A DNA stretch of 64,000 nucleotides from an uncultured Desulfovibrio sp. (GCA_934546745.1 CAKTDV010000003.1:114392-178391); one strand, 5' to 3'. Counted from the stretch's first letter, positions 56,628-64,000 are shown. Translations and numbers: made by a program. Notes: generated from the letters alone by a model not told the origin.

Positions 56628-57470
56628 ATGGAAACAGAGCATATGACAGCCGGCGCGGCCGGATGGGACATTGTTTTTCAGAACCTGACGGCGGGCTACG
56701 GAACACGGGCCGTCCTGAGCGGCGTCAACGCCACGCTGCCGGGCGGCAAGGCGACCGTCATCCTCGGCGGCTCCGGCTGCGGCAAGTCCACGCTGCTGCG
56801 CCATATCACCGGCCTGGCGCGCCCCATCGGCGGAAAGATTCTGATCGGCGGCCACAATTTCTTCCAGCTGCCGGACAGGGACTTCCGGCGGCTGCGGCGG
56901 CGCATGGGCGTGCTGTTTCAGGACGGCGCGCTGCTGGGGGCGCTGACGCTGGCGCAGAATGTGGCGCTGCCGCTGACGGAACATCTCGACCTGCCCAGGG
57001 CGGCCGTGCGCCGCGCGGCCCTGCGCGTATTGAAAATGGTGGAGCTGGACGGCTTTGCGGATTTCTATCCCAACGAACTTTCCGGGGGCATGCGCAAGCG
57101 CGCCGGGCTGGCGCGGGCCATCATCACCGAACCGCGCATCCTGCTCTGCGACGAGCCGACATCCGGCCTTGATCCCATCACGGCCGCGCGCATGGACGCC
57201 CTGCTCAAAGCCATGCACGCCGCCTATCCGGCCATGACCATGATCATCGTCAGCCATGACCTCGCCAGCCTGGACACTCTCGCCGATCACGCCCTGGTCC
57301 TGCGCGAAGGCGGCGCCATCTTTAGCGGTTCGCTGGAAGAACTCAAGGCAGCCAAGGATCCCTATCTGCGCCGCTTCCTGCGCCGCCTCCCCGGTGATGG
57401 CGACGCGCTGGCCCATACGCCGCCCGACCCCGAGGTCAGCGCGGCGCTGACCCGCTGGCTGGAACAGTAG
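56628..57470 (+). CDS. mlaF: MlaF-family ABC ATPase
   Basis: 280 residues. Walker A GGSGCGKST (near 47-55), the family-typical MGVLFQDGALLGALTLAQNVALPL region, signature LSGGMRKRAGLARA, Walker B LLCDEPTSGLDP, switch His in IVSHDLASL. It powers lipid movement through MlaE. CACGGAGATCCTC precedes the ATG. It is followed by a 266-bp gap containing the dispersed repeat, then mlaD. Confidence 0.94.
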   Translation: METEHMTAGAAGWDIVFQNLTAGYGTRAVLSGVNATLPGGKATVILGGSGCGKSTLLRHITGLARPIGGKILIGGHNFFQLPDRDFRRLRRRMGVLFQDGALLGALTLAQNVALPLTEHLDLPRAAVRRAALRVLKMVELDGFADFYPNELSGGMRKRAGLARAIITEPRILLCDEPTSGLDPITAARMDALLKAMHAAYPAMTMIIVSHDLASLDTLADHALVLREGGAIFSGSLEELKAAKDPYLRRFLRRLPGDGDALAHTPPDPEVSAALTRWLEQ

Positions 57471-57559
57471 GGGCCCTCCGGGGGACAAAGGCCTTCCGCC
57501 GTCTTGAATTGCGGCCTTCCCGCGAGTATGCTGGGACGCGCCCCCTGTGGGGCCCCCTG

Positions 57560-57736
57560 TTTCCATCCACAGCCGCGCCCTCCGCCAGCCGGCGGCCAAA
57601 CCTGTTCGCGTTGCCGTGCGGCCCCTCTCTCCCCGCGGGGAGAGATGACAGAGAAGGAACGCACCGGCGTTGCCGCCGTATCACGAAAACCGTTTCCCCC
57701 TGAAGGGGAAGATTTCAGACCACAGAGGAAGTTTTG
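57560..57736 (+). repeat. Dispersed leader repeat, copy A (before mlaD)
   Basis: About 177 bp matching 63156-63342 in reverse orientation. An exact 20-nt block TGTTCGCGTTGCCGTGCGGC (57603-57622) is shared. Each copy then has a hairpin (here CTCTCCCC/GGGGAGAG, 57627-57644), a variable part with CACCGG, a second hairpin TTTCCCCCTGAAGGGG, then GACCACA and AGGAA...TTTT before an ATG. The final AGGAA acts as the mlaD Shine-Dalgarno. One frame through the element stays open in both copies (CSRCRAA, then GE-TEK, then VSR). Confidence 0.75.
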
Positions 57737-58177
57737 ATGAACACCTTCCGTCAGACCGCCGTGGGCCTTTTCGTGCTGCTGGGCCTTGTCTGCGTCGGCT
57801 ATCTCACCGTCAAACTAGGCAAGATGGAACTTGTCTCGGACAAGGGGTTCGCCCTGTCCGCCACCTTCAACTCCGTCTCCGGGCTGCGCGTGGGCGCGGA
57901 TGTGGAGCTGGCCGGCGTGCCTGTGGGCCGCGTGACGGACATAACCCTCACCAGCGATATGCGCGCCCGCGTCGCCCTGCGCCTGAACACCCCCCTGCAA
58001 CTCTCCGATGACACCATCGCCTCCATCAGGACGAGCGGCCTCATCGGCGACAAATATGTCAGTCTCTCTCCCGGCGGTTCCTCCGACCCGCTGCCCGACG
58101 GTGGAGAAATCACCGATACGGAAGCATCCACGGATCTGGAATCCATTCTCGCCAAATACGCGCACGGCGGCGTATAA
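57737..58177 (+). CDS. mlaD: MlaD-family MCE-domain protein
   Basis: 146 residues. One N-terminal anchor helix (TAVGLFVLLGLVCVGYLTV) leads to a single MCE domain (about 38-115) with VSGLRVGADVELAGVPVGRV and IRTSGLIGDKYVSLSPGG. MlaD hexamers form the periplasmic lipid pore above MlaE/F. The ATG at 57737 is preferred to the TTG just before it; AGAGGAAG lies upstream inside the repeat. The tail after the MCE domain is short. Confidence 0.93.
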   Translation: MNTFRQTAVGLFVLLGLVCVGYLTVKLGKMELVSDKGFALSATFNSVSGLRVGADVELAGVPVGRVTDITLTSDMRARVALRLNTPLQLSDDTIASIRTSGLIGDKYVSLSPGGSSDPLPDGGEITDTEASTDLESILAKYAHGGV

Positions 58178-58257
58178 TCTCCGCCCCGCAACCGTCCCCC
58201 GTTTTCCCTGGCGTTGCCGCGAACAGGGGAGACTGTAAACCTCAAAGGACTTTTCTG

Positions 58258-58881
58258 ATGAAAAACATGCTCTCGCGCCTTGCGGCGATACTCTGCTGTC
58301 TCTGCCTTCTTGGCGGTATGGCGCAGGCGGCGTCTCCGGCCCATCAGGCACTGGAAAAGGTCATCGACACTGTGCTGGACCTGATCAAGGATCCCGCCTA
58401 TGCCAACCCCGCGACGCGCGACAGGCAGCGCGCCAGAATTGAGCAGGAAGTGCGCACCATCTTCGATTTCGGCGAATTTTCCCTGCGGACGGTGGGTCCC
58501 CGCTGGAAAACCTTTGCGCCGGATCAGCAACGCGCTTTCAGCGAGGCCTTCGCCAACCTGCTGATCCCGACCTATGTGAACAAAATTGACGGCTACAATG
58601 GCGAACGGATCGTCTACCTCGGCGAGGTGCGCAGCGGCGACGGCAGCAAGGTGGAAATCCGCACGGAAGTGGCGCTGAACGACGGACGCAGGATCCCCGT
58701 ATCGTACCGCATGCTGCAAAAAAATGGCGCATGGCGGGTCTACGACGTGCTGGTGGAGAATCTCAGCCTTGTCAAAAACTACCGGACGCAGTTTCAGGAT
58801 ATTCTGACCACGGGGACGCCGGACGAGCTCATTGGCCGCATCAATGAAAAAGCGCGGGAAGTGCGCGCCCGGAAAGGATAA
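58258..58881 (+). CDS. mlaC: MlaC-family periplasmic lipid-binding protein
   Basis: 207 residues. Signal peptide MKNMLSRLAAILCCLCLLGG ending near AQA-A. The mature part has the Ttg2D/MlaC pattern: FDFGEFSLRTVGPRWKTF (near 70-87), FSEAFANLLIPTYVNKIDGY, and WRVYDVLVENLSLVKNYRTQF. It shuttles phospholipids between the inner-membrane MlaEFD and outer-membrane MlaA. AAAGGACTTTTCTG precedes the ATG. mlaA follows 5 nt downstream. Confidence 0.92.
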   Translation: MKNMLSRLAAILCCLCLLGGMAQAASPAHQALEKVIDTVLDLIKDPAYANPATRDRQRARIEQEVRTIFDFGEFSLRTVGPRWKTFAPDQQRAFSEAFANLLIPTYVNKIDGYNGERIVYLGEVRSGDGSKVEIRTEVALNDGRRIPVSYRMLQKNGAWRVYDVLVENLSLVKNYRTQFQDILTTGTPDELIGRINEKAREVRARKG

Positions 58882-58886
58882 CCGCC

Positions 58887-59711
58887 ATGCCCGTCCGTTC
58901 CGCCGGCACGGCGCTGCTTCTGGGCCTCCTGCTGACGGCCTTTCCGGCCTTTGCCGCGGGTCCCACACCGCCGCCAGCGCCCTCAAGCCTGTACGACGCC
59001 GACAGCGCCGCCCTGCCGCCCGGCGCCGTCAGCGTGCGCCCCCAGGGCGGCGCCCCGGCCGTCTCCGACGAGCTCGACGACTATGACGACACGCCCGTCA
59101 CGGGCATTTATGATCCGCTGGAGCCGTGGAACCGCTTCTGGTTTGCGTTCAACGACATCTTCTATATCCATATAGCCAAGCCGGTCTTTGAAGCCTATCA
59201 GGCAGTCATGCCGCGCCAGATGCGGGAAGGGATCGGTACGCTCTGGCACAATGCGGGCTTTCCCAAACGTTTCCTCAACAACCTGCTGCAAGGCAGGGGC
59301 AAGGCCGCCCTGGTGGAGCTGGGGCGCTTCTGTACCAATATTTCCGCCGGCTTCGGCGTCGTGGACGTGGCGGCGGGCAAAAAAGTGCTTGTCCCCTACG
59401 ATCCCAGCGGCGAGGATTTCGGCCAGACGCTGGGACGCTGGGGCATCGGGCACGGCGTCTATATCGTCTGGCCCTTTATTGGCCCCAGTTCCCTCCGGGA
59501 ATCCGTGGGGTTTGCCGGAGACTGCGTCGCGGATCCCTTCTTCTACGTCTATCCGTGGGAGCTTTCCTCCGCCAGCGAGCTTTATCTGCGCTTCAACGCG
59601 CTGGAAGGCACGCTGTCTACCTATACCAGCCTGAGCGGCATAGCCGTAGATCCGTATATCGCCGTCCGGGAAGCCTATATCAGCTACAGGAATCAACTGG
59701 CAGCACGTTGA
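58887..59711 (+). CDS. mlaA: MlaA (VacJ)-family outer-membrane protein without a lipobox
   Basis: 274 residues. The conserved core DPLEPWNRFWFAFND (near 72-86), GFPKRFLNNLLQGRGKAA (near 123-140), GVVDVAAGKKV, DFGQTLGRWGIGHGVYIVWPFIGPSSLR (split over 172-199) and the late DPYIAVREAY is clearly MlaA. The N-terminus MPVRSAGTALLLGLLLTAFP then AFAAG looks like a signal-peptidase-I signal and contains no cysteine, whereas classical MlaA is a lipoprotein. A 45-residue acidic/Pro-rich stretch precedes the core. Encoding mlaA with mlaEFDC in one operon differs from E. coli, where it is separate. Confidence 0.9.
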   Translation: MPVRSAGTALLLGLLLTAFPAFAAGPTPPPAPSSLYDADSAALPPGAVSVRPQGGAPAVSDELDDYDDTPVTGIYDPLEPWNRFWFAFNDIFYIHIAKPVFEAYQAVMPRQMREGIGTLWHNAGFPKRFLNNLLQGRGKAALVELGRFCTNISAGFGVVDVAAGKKVLVPYDPSGEDFGQTLGRWGIGHGVYIVWPFIGPSSLRESVGFAGDCVADPFFYVYPWELSSASELYLRFNALEGTLSTYTSLSGIAVDPYIAVREAYISYRNQLAAR

Positions 59712-59832
59712 TTCCCCCGCGTTTTGCCGCCGCAAGCCCTTTGCCCTGGGGCGCTCTCACAGTGCGGACGGGAAACCGCTCCCGCGCCGGAAGGGCTTGT
59801 TTCTCCTCTTCCTCCATGCCGGAGTTTCTTCT

Positions 59833-60819
59833 GTGACCGACGCCCTGCGCCTTGAGCGCCTCACTGTCAGCTTTTCCGGGGACGACGGCCCGTTGCGCGC
59901 CGTCCATGACCTCTCCCTTGCCGTACCGCGCGGCGGCATCGTCTGCCTTGTGGGGGAATCCGGCTGCGGCAAGAGCCTGACGGCAAGAGCCGTCATGGGG
60001 CTCCTTCCCGAAGGCGCGCGCGCGTCAGGCCGCATCCTGCTGCATACGCCGCGCGGCCAGGTGGATGTCCTTGGCCTTTCCGCCCGCCATCTGCGCCGTC
60101 TGCGCGGCCCCCACATGGCCATGATCTTCCAGGAACCCATGACGGCGCTCAACCCCGTCCTGCGCGTCGGGCGGCAGGTGGACGAGGTGTTGCGCCTGCA
60201 TCTTGGCATGGGCGGCCGGGAAGCCCGCGCTGAAACCATACGCCTCTTTGCCGAGGTGGGCATTCCCGCGCCGGAACGCCGCTATGACGACTACCCGCAC
60301 CAGCTTTCCGGCGGTATGCGCCAGCGCGTCATGATTGCCGCCGCCCTGGCCTGTTCCCCCGCCCTTCTGCTGGCCGACGAACCCACCACCGCCCTTGACG
60401 CCACCATTCAGGGACAGATTCTGCGTCTGATCCATGACCAAAGCCGTAAACACGGCATGGCCGTCCTGCTTATCACCCACGATCTCAGCGCCGTCGGGCA
60501 GGTGGCCGACAGCGTGGGCGTCATGTATGCCGGGCGCCTTGTGGAGTGGGGCGATGCCGGGGCGCTGCTCGACGCGCCCGCCCACCCCTACACGCGGGGG
60601 TTGTTGCGCTGCGCGCCCGATCGCGCGCTCATGGGCGCGCCACGCCTGCCCGCCATTCCCGGCACGGTGCCACCCCTTTCGCGGACGCCTCCGGGCTGCG
60701 CCTTCGCCCCCCGCTGCGCGCTTGCGCGGGACGTATGCCGCACGGACGCGCCGCCCCTGCGCGCCCTTGACGCGAACCACGCCGCCGCCTGTTTCCTGGC
60801 GTCGCCCGGAGATTCCTGA
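59833..60819 (+). CDS. Oligopeptide/dipeptide-type ABC ATPase (DppD/OppD family), without adjacent partners
   Basis: 328 residues. Walker A GESGCGKS (near 37-44), Q-loop MIFQEPMTALNP, signature LSGGMRQR, Walker B LLLADEPTTALD, switch His in LITHDLSA. The C-terminal oligo/dipeptide-binding tail has Cys residues at CAFAPRCALARDVC, as in OppD-type ATPases. The start is GTG at 59833 with GGAG 8 nt upstream; upstream in-frame TTG is unlikely. No permease, binding protein or second ATPase lies next to it, so it must pair with a system elsewhere or be a remnant. Confidence 0.85.
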   Translation: MTDALRLERLTVSFSGDDGPLRAVHDLSLAVPRGGIVCLVGESGCGKSLTARAVMGLLPEGARASGRILLHTPRGQVDVLGLSARHLRRLRGPHMAMIFQEPMTALNPVLRVGRQVDEVLRLHLGMGGREARAETIRLFAEVGIPAPERRYDDYPHQLSGGMRQRVMIAAALACSPALLLADEPTTALDATIQGQILRLIHDQSRKHGMAVLLITHDLSAVGQVADSVGVMYAGRLVEWGDAGALLDAPAHPYTRGLLRCAPDRALMGAPRLPAIPGTVPPLSRTPPGCAFAPRCALARDVCRTDAPPLRALDANHAAACFLASPGDS

Positions 60820-60853
60820 AATCACGCCCGAACGCCAGGAAAAAACGCCGCTT

Positions 60854-60882
60854 TTGACATTGAAAATATTCAAACGTATCCT
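60854..60882 (+). promoter_or_regulatory. Promoter with internal dyad before the C_GCAxxG_C_C gene
   Basis: TTGACA (60854-60859) and TATCCT (60877-60882), 17-nt spacer. The spacer contains TTGAAAATATTCAA, a short inverted repeat (TTGAA-N4-TTCAA) well placed for a repressor. Confidence 0.6.
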
Positions 60883-60931
60883 GCTCCGGACGGGTTGATT
60901 GCAGCCTGTTTCCACAGGGAGGACAAAGGCC

Positions 60932-61390
60932 ATGCTTGACGAGAACTTTCCTGACCGGGTACGGCAAAAGGCCGGAACGCTGTACAGAACGGACCGGCTC
61001 AACTGTGCGGAATCCGTCTTCAAGGCCCTGATTGAGGAGAGCGGCCGCCCCTGCCCTCTGGAACTCCTCAGAATGGCCTCCGCCTTCGGGCGCGGCATGG
61101 GCGGGGCAGGGTGCTGCTGCGGCGCGCTCGCCGGCGGCGAACTGGCCGTCGGTTTTCTTTTTGGCAGAACGGAGGAAAGCGGGCGCTGCCCGGACGCGTG
61201 CGGCCAGATTGCCAGAGAGCTGCACGACCGCTTCGTGCGACAGAACAGGGTGACCTGCTGCCGCGTCCTGCACAAAGGCCTGCCTTACGGCACCCCCGAA
61301 CAGATCGCGGCCTGCGCGAAGCGCACGGAAGATGCCGCCGCCATCGCCGCCGAAGTCATCCAGCGGGCCCTTGGACAGGAGCGCGCCTGA
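60932..61390 (+). CDS. C_GCAxxG_C_C family redox-type protein
   Basis: 152 residues. The family pattern is visible: LNCAESVFKAL (first Cys near 25), GAGCCCGALAGGELAVGFLFGR (the GCxxGxL-like core near 58-80), CPDACG, and VTCCRVLHKG near the end. Multiple cysteines and no signal peptide suggest a cytoplasmic metal- or thiol-linked redox role; the family is uncharacterised. CACAGGGAGGACAAAGGCC precedes the ATG. It has its own promoter and is followed by a separate pdxS promoter. Confidence 0.85.
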   Translation: MLDENFPDRVRQKAGTLYRTDRLNCAESVFKALIEESGRPCPLELLRMASAFGRGMGGAGCCCGALAGGELAVGFLFGRTEESGRCPDACGQIARELHDRFVRQNRVTCCRVLHKGLPYGTPEQIAACAKRTEDAAAIAAEVIQRALGQERA

Positions 61391-61477
61391 GACAGGGCTT
61401 CCCACGGCCCCTTTCCGCCTCAGGCGTTCTCCGCGACACCGTTCGCGGCCGCCCGCCGCGATGCGGGACAGGCGGGA

Positions 61478-61506
61478 TTGTCAGCGGGACGGGAATTTCA
61501 TATAAC
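61478..61506 (+). promoter_or_regulatory. pdxS-pdxT promoter
   Basis: TTGTCA (61478-61483) and TATAAC (61501-61506), 17-nt spacer, about 85 nt before the pdxS ATG. Confidence 0.65.
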
Positions 61507-61589
61507 ACCCTGCGCGCGGAACGGGAACTTCCGGCCAGCGTCGCAAGTTCTAAGCGGTACCGCCCCCGCGGTATCATGGAGGTTATACG

Positions 61590-62471
61590 ATGGAACAAGG
61601 CACCCTTCGCCTGAAGACCGGTCTGGCTGAAATGTTGAAAGGCGGCGTGATTATGGATGTGACCACGCCAGAACAGGCGAAGATCGCCCAGGATGCGGGC
61701 GCCTGTGCCGTCATGGCGCTGGAGCGCGTTCCCGCGGACATCCGCGCCGCGGGCGGCGTCGCCCGCATGGCCGATCCGACCATTGTGGAGCGCATCATGA
61801 AAGCCGTGACCATTCCCGTCATGGCCAAGGCGCGCATCGGGCATTTTGTGGAAGCCCGCATTCTTGAGGCCATGGGCGTCGACTACATTGATGAAAGCGA
61901 GGTGCTGACGCCCGCCGATGACAAATACCATATCAACAAGCGCGATTTTACCGTGCCCTTTGTGTGCGGTTGCCGGAATCTCGGCGAAGCCCTGCGCCGC
62001 ATTGCCGAGGGTGCGGCCATGATCCGCACCAAGGGCGAACCCGGCACGGGCAACGTCATCGAGGCCGTGCGCCATTGCCGTCAGGTGCTGGACGATATCC
62101 GCCGTCTGTGCTGCCTGCCCGAGGACGAGGTGGCCAACTATGCCAAGGAAATCGGCGCGCCGCTGGAAGTGTGCCTGCTGGTGCGCGGGGAAGGCCGCCT
62201 GCCTGTGGTGAACTTCGCCGCGGGCGGCATTGCGACGCCCGCCGATGCGGCCATGATGATGCAGCTTGGCTGCGACGGCGTGTTCGTGGGTTCGGGCATC
62301 TTCAAATCGGGAGATCCCGCCAAACGCGCCAGAGCCATCGTGCAGGCCGTGACCAATTACAACGACTACAAGCTGCTGGCCGAGATATCCAAGGATCTGG
62401 GAGAACCCATGGTCGGCATTGACATTTCCTCCATTCCCCCTGCCGAGCGTATGCAGGAACGGGGCTGGTAG
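61590..62471 (+). CDS. pdxS: Pyridoxal 5'-phosphate synthase, synthase subunit PdxS
   Basis: 293 residues, the conserved PdxS length. It builds PLP from ribose 5-phosphate, glyceraldehyde 3-phosphate and ammonia. Seen are GVIMDVTTPEQAKIAQDAGA (split over 17-37), ALERVPADIRAAGGVARM, VMAKARIGHFVEA with the active Lys (near 77-89), IDESEVLTPAD, and RTKGEPGTGN. Late VNFAAGGIATPADAAMMMQLG is also family-typical. CATGGAGGTTATACG precedes the ATG. pdxT starts 2 nt after its stop. Confidence 0.98.
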   Translation: MEQGTLRLKTGLAEMLKGGVIMDVTTPEQAKIAQDAGACAVMALERVPADIRAAGGVARMADPTIVERIMKAVTIPVMAKARIGHFVEARILEAMGVDYIDESEVLTPADDKYHINKRDFTVPFVCGCRNLGEALRRIAEGAAMIRTKGEPGTGNVIEAVRHCRQVLDDIRRLCCLPEDEVANYAKEIGAPLEVCLLVRGEGRLPVVNFAAGGIATPADAAMMMQLGCDGVFVGSGIFKSGDPAKRARAIVQAVTNYNDYKLLAEISKDLGEPMVGIDISSIPPAERMQERGW

Positions 62472-62473
62472 CG

Positions 62474-63064
62474 ATGGCTCTTCTTGGCGTTCTGGCATTG
62501 CAGGGGGCGTTTCGCGAACATTGCCGGGCTCTGTCCTCGCTGGGGGCGGCCGTGCGGGAAGTTCGCCAGAGGCCGCATCTGGACGGCATCGACGGCCTCG
62601 TGATCCCCGGCGGAGAAAGCACCACCATCGGCAAGCTGCTGGTGGAACTCGGCATGATGGATCCGTTGCGGCAACGCCTTCTCGACGGTATGCCCGTCTA
62701 CGGCACCTGCGCCGGGCTGATTCTGCTCTGCAACGGCATTGAGGATTCCGATCAGCCGCGACTGGGCGTTCTGGATGCCACCGTGCGCCGGAACGCCTTC
62801 GGCCGCCAGGTGGACAGTTTTGAAACCTCCCTGCCGGTCAAGGGACTGGATACGCCCGTCCAGGGCGTCTTCATCCGCGCGCCGCTGATTACGCGCGTCG
62901 GCCCCGGTGTCGACGTGCTGGCCCGTGTGGATATGACGCACCATGCCGGTACGAGAGAGGAAATCGTGGCTGTCCGGCAGAACCGCGTTCTGGCGACCTC
63001 CTTCCATCCCGAACTGACGCCGGACACGCGCCTGCACCGCTACTTTCTGGATATGCTCGGGTAG
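62474..63064 (+). CDS. pdxT: Pyridoxal 5'-phosphate synthase, glutaminase subunit PdxT
   Basis: 196 residues, class I glutamine amidotransferase. It channels ammonia into PdxS. The start GVLALQGAFREH, PGGESTTIGKLL (near 45-56), nucleophile loop VYGTCAGLILL (Cys near 78) and the final His-x-Glu (SFHPELTPD) give a complete triad. It lies 2 nt after pdxS and is followed by an intrinsic terminator. Confidence 0.97.
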   Translation: MALLGVLALQGAFREHCRALSSLGAAVREVRQRPHLDGIDGLVIPGGESTTIGKLLVELGMMDPLRQRLLDGMPVYGTCAGLILLCNGIEDSDQPRLGVLDATVRRNAFGRQVDSFETSLPVKGLDTPVQGVFIRAPLITRVGPGVDVLARVDMTHHAGTREEIVAVRQNRVLATSFHPELTPDTRLHRYFLDMLG

Positions 63065-63092
63065 CGCGGCTTCAGGGTGACGATACTGAATC

Positions 63093-63138
63093 AGGCCTCT
63101 TCTTCCCCGCATGAGGAAGAAGGGGCCTCGCCCTTTTT
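63093..63138 (+). terminator. pdxS-pdxT terminator
   Basis: AGGCCTCTTCTTCC (63093-63106) pairs with GGAAGAAGGGGCCT (63115-63128, one G-U), 8-nt loop; five T at 63134-63138. Confidence 0.75.
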
Positions 63139-63155
63139 CCCTGGAACGGCTTCAT

Positions 63156-63342
63156 GAAAATTTCCTTTGTGGTCCGCAACTTCCCCCTTCAGGGGGAAAG
63201 CGCTTCTTGACACACCGGGCAATCCGGTGAAAACCTTTTCCGTCACCTCTCCCTTCAGGGAGAGGCAAGCCGCACGGCAACGCGAACATGTCGGGCCGCC
63301 AGACGCGGTGTCAGTCGCCGGATGGGCGGCCGCGAATGGAAA
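63156..63342 (-). repeat. Dispersed leader repeat, copy B (inverted relative to copy A)
   Basis: About 187 bp, the leftward counterpart of 57560-57736. It has the shared 20-nt block (+ 63269-63288), hairpin CCTCTCCC/GGGAGAGG (63246-63265), hairpin TTCCCCC/GGGGGAA (63181-63198), then GACCACA-AGGAAA-TTTTC-ATG leftward. The ATG reached (63155) opens only a 27-codon frame overlapping the pdxT terminator. With the terminator it fills most of the 322-bp gap between pdxT and the terminal gene. No gene seen in the gap. Confidence 0.75.
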
Positions 63343-63386
63343 CCAGCACAAAAAACATGCTTCGCGATTTCTGATGAAGACAGCGT

Positions 63387-64000
63387 ATGCCCCAGAATGT
63401 TTTCACGCTCAGAAATGACGGCGACAAAATCGGCGTCTATGCCAATGAGGCGCTTGTCAACGGTTCCACAGGCACGCAGACGGTCGTCATCGGCCCGGAC
63501 GCCGCCACCGTCACCCTTTCGGCCACCATGGAACGCGCCGATGTGGCCTTTGACTCCTCCGCCCTGACCTTCCGCGTCAATCCCGACACCCTGCTTCTTG
63601 AGGTCTGGCGGGGCGACACCATCATGGCCGCCTTTGTCAACAATCCGGAGACAGGCACAGTGCTTGCCTGTACGGACGGCGGCGTCACCGCGCAGCTTGT
63701 GGAAAACGCGGCGGGGGACGTTGTCTTTCAGGTACGGGCGGGATCGGAGACGCAGGAACTCTCCCTTGGCGGTTCCCGCGCCCCTCTCGCCATCGCCCCG
63801 GACGCCTCCCTTGCCTCGGAGATGGCCCCGCCCACGCCCGCGCCGGAACCTCCTTCCCCGAAAGACACGCTCACCGTCCAGGAGGCGTGGGAGGGGCTGG
63901 ACGCCGGAACCCTCACGCCGGGGGAATTCACCGTCATGGACACCGCCGCCCACCTCCGGGACGCCCCCTACGTGGTCATCGCCTGCGCGGACGGCGTGGT
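63387..64000 (+). CDS. Surface-type repeat protein, 3' truncated by the window end
   Basis: Opens at ATG 63387 (an in-frame stop lies 12 nt upstream) and stays open for 204 codons to the edge. It has no signal peptide. It starts MPQNVFTLRNDGDKIGVYANE. The first 150 residues are Thr/Val/Gly-rich beta-type sequence (TVVIGPDAATVTLSATME, then DTIMAAFVNNPETG). A Pro-rich hinge follows (MAPPTPAPEPPSPKD), then the start of what looks like a repeat unit (LDAGTLTPGEFTVMDTAAHL). This resembles the N-terminus of long secreted or type-I-exported adhesins, but no calcium-binding repeat is inside the window. Shine-Dalgarno is weak. Confidence 0.7.
   Translation, partial: MPQNVFTLRNDGDKIGVYANEALVNGSTGTQTVVIGPDAATVTLSATMERADVAFDSSALTFRVNPDTLLLEVWRGDTIMAAFVNNPETGTVLACTDGGVTAQLVENAAGDVVFQVRAGSETQELSLGGSRAPLAIAPDASLASEMAPPTPAPEPPSPKDTLTVQEAWEGLDAGTLTPGEFTVMDTAAHLRDAPYVVIACADGV

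Noticed and set aside
57504..57737. A 77-codon coding gene through repeat copy A
   Set aside because: The matching frame in copy B continues differently and neither has a ribosome-binding site; treated as a structured repeat, with coding origin left open.
63072..63155. A 27-codon leftward peptide starting at the end of repeat copy B
   Set aside because: It overlaps the pdxT terminator and has arbitrary basic composition; the ATG is explained by the repeat end.

Overview
The window reads as a stretch of chromosome from a Desulfovibrio-like sulfate reducer (Desulfovibrionaceae). The signs are two outer-membrane homotrimeric porins of the Desulfovibrio type, a TunR-type tungstate regulator (a recombinase-fold protein fused to TOBE domains, described from sulfate reducers), the gene order psd-pssA-leuACDB, and a PglB-type oligosaccharyltransferase. 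This assignment is inference; no rRNA or species marker is present. Coding DNA is GC-rich, except for a visibly AT-richer block around 42.4-48.5 kb.

Layout. 0.2-5.3 kb: a flippase-like membrane protein, tunR-moaC-lgt, infA, a conserved-looking hypothetical gene and tRNA-Leu(UAA). 5.6-8.5 kb: a leftward membrane hydrolase gene diverging from psd-pssA (phosphatidylethanolamine synthesis). 8.7-15.1 kb: leucine synthesis (leuA, leuC, leuD, leuB), then ilvA. 15.2-19.0 kb: tyrS, a PFKFB-like bifunctional kinase/phosphatase, and a REC/HD-GYP regulator. 19.1-22.2 kb (leftward): hisD-purC-fabI. 22.4-31.8 kb: grpE, converging on leftward rpoB-rpoC, which here lack the usual upstream rplKAJL. 32.4-34.0 kb: a porin behind an unusual leader (promoter, then two hairpins and a T-run). 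34.1-39.1 kb (leftward): a hypothetical gene, a gamma-glutamyltransferase-like gene, a zinc-ribbon gene, gpmI and rsfS. 39.3-40.6 kb: phenylacetate-CoA ligase.

40.7-48.5 kb is the most system-like locus. A second porin diverges from a complete NikABCDE-type metal or metal-chelate importer that ends in a SAM methyltransferase gene. A perfect dyad operator lies in the shared intergenic region. 48.6-51.8 kb: a 30-residue membrane peptide gene, then leftward rsmG-pglB. 52.2-59.7 kb: fabD, argS, a SPOR-domain gene, and an mlaE-F-D-C-A set for lipid transport across the envelope. 59.8-64 kb: a lone peptide-ABC ATPase, a C_GCAxxG_C_C protein, pdxS-pdxT (vitamin B6), and the first 204 codons of a surface-type repeat protein that runs off the end.

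Apart from the genes, the clearest unexplained structure is a dispersed repeat of about 180 bp. It has one copy before mlaD, an inverted copy before the terminal surface gene, and a possible shortened third copy before leuD. No CRISPR array, insertion sequence, prophage or rRNA was seen.
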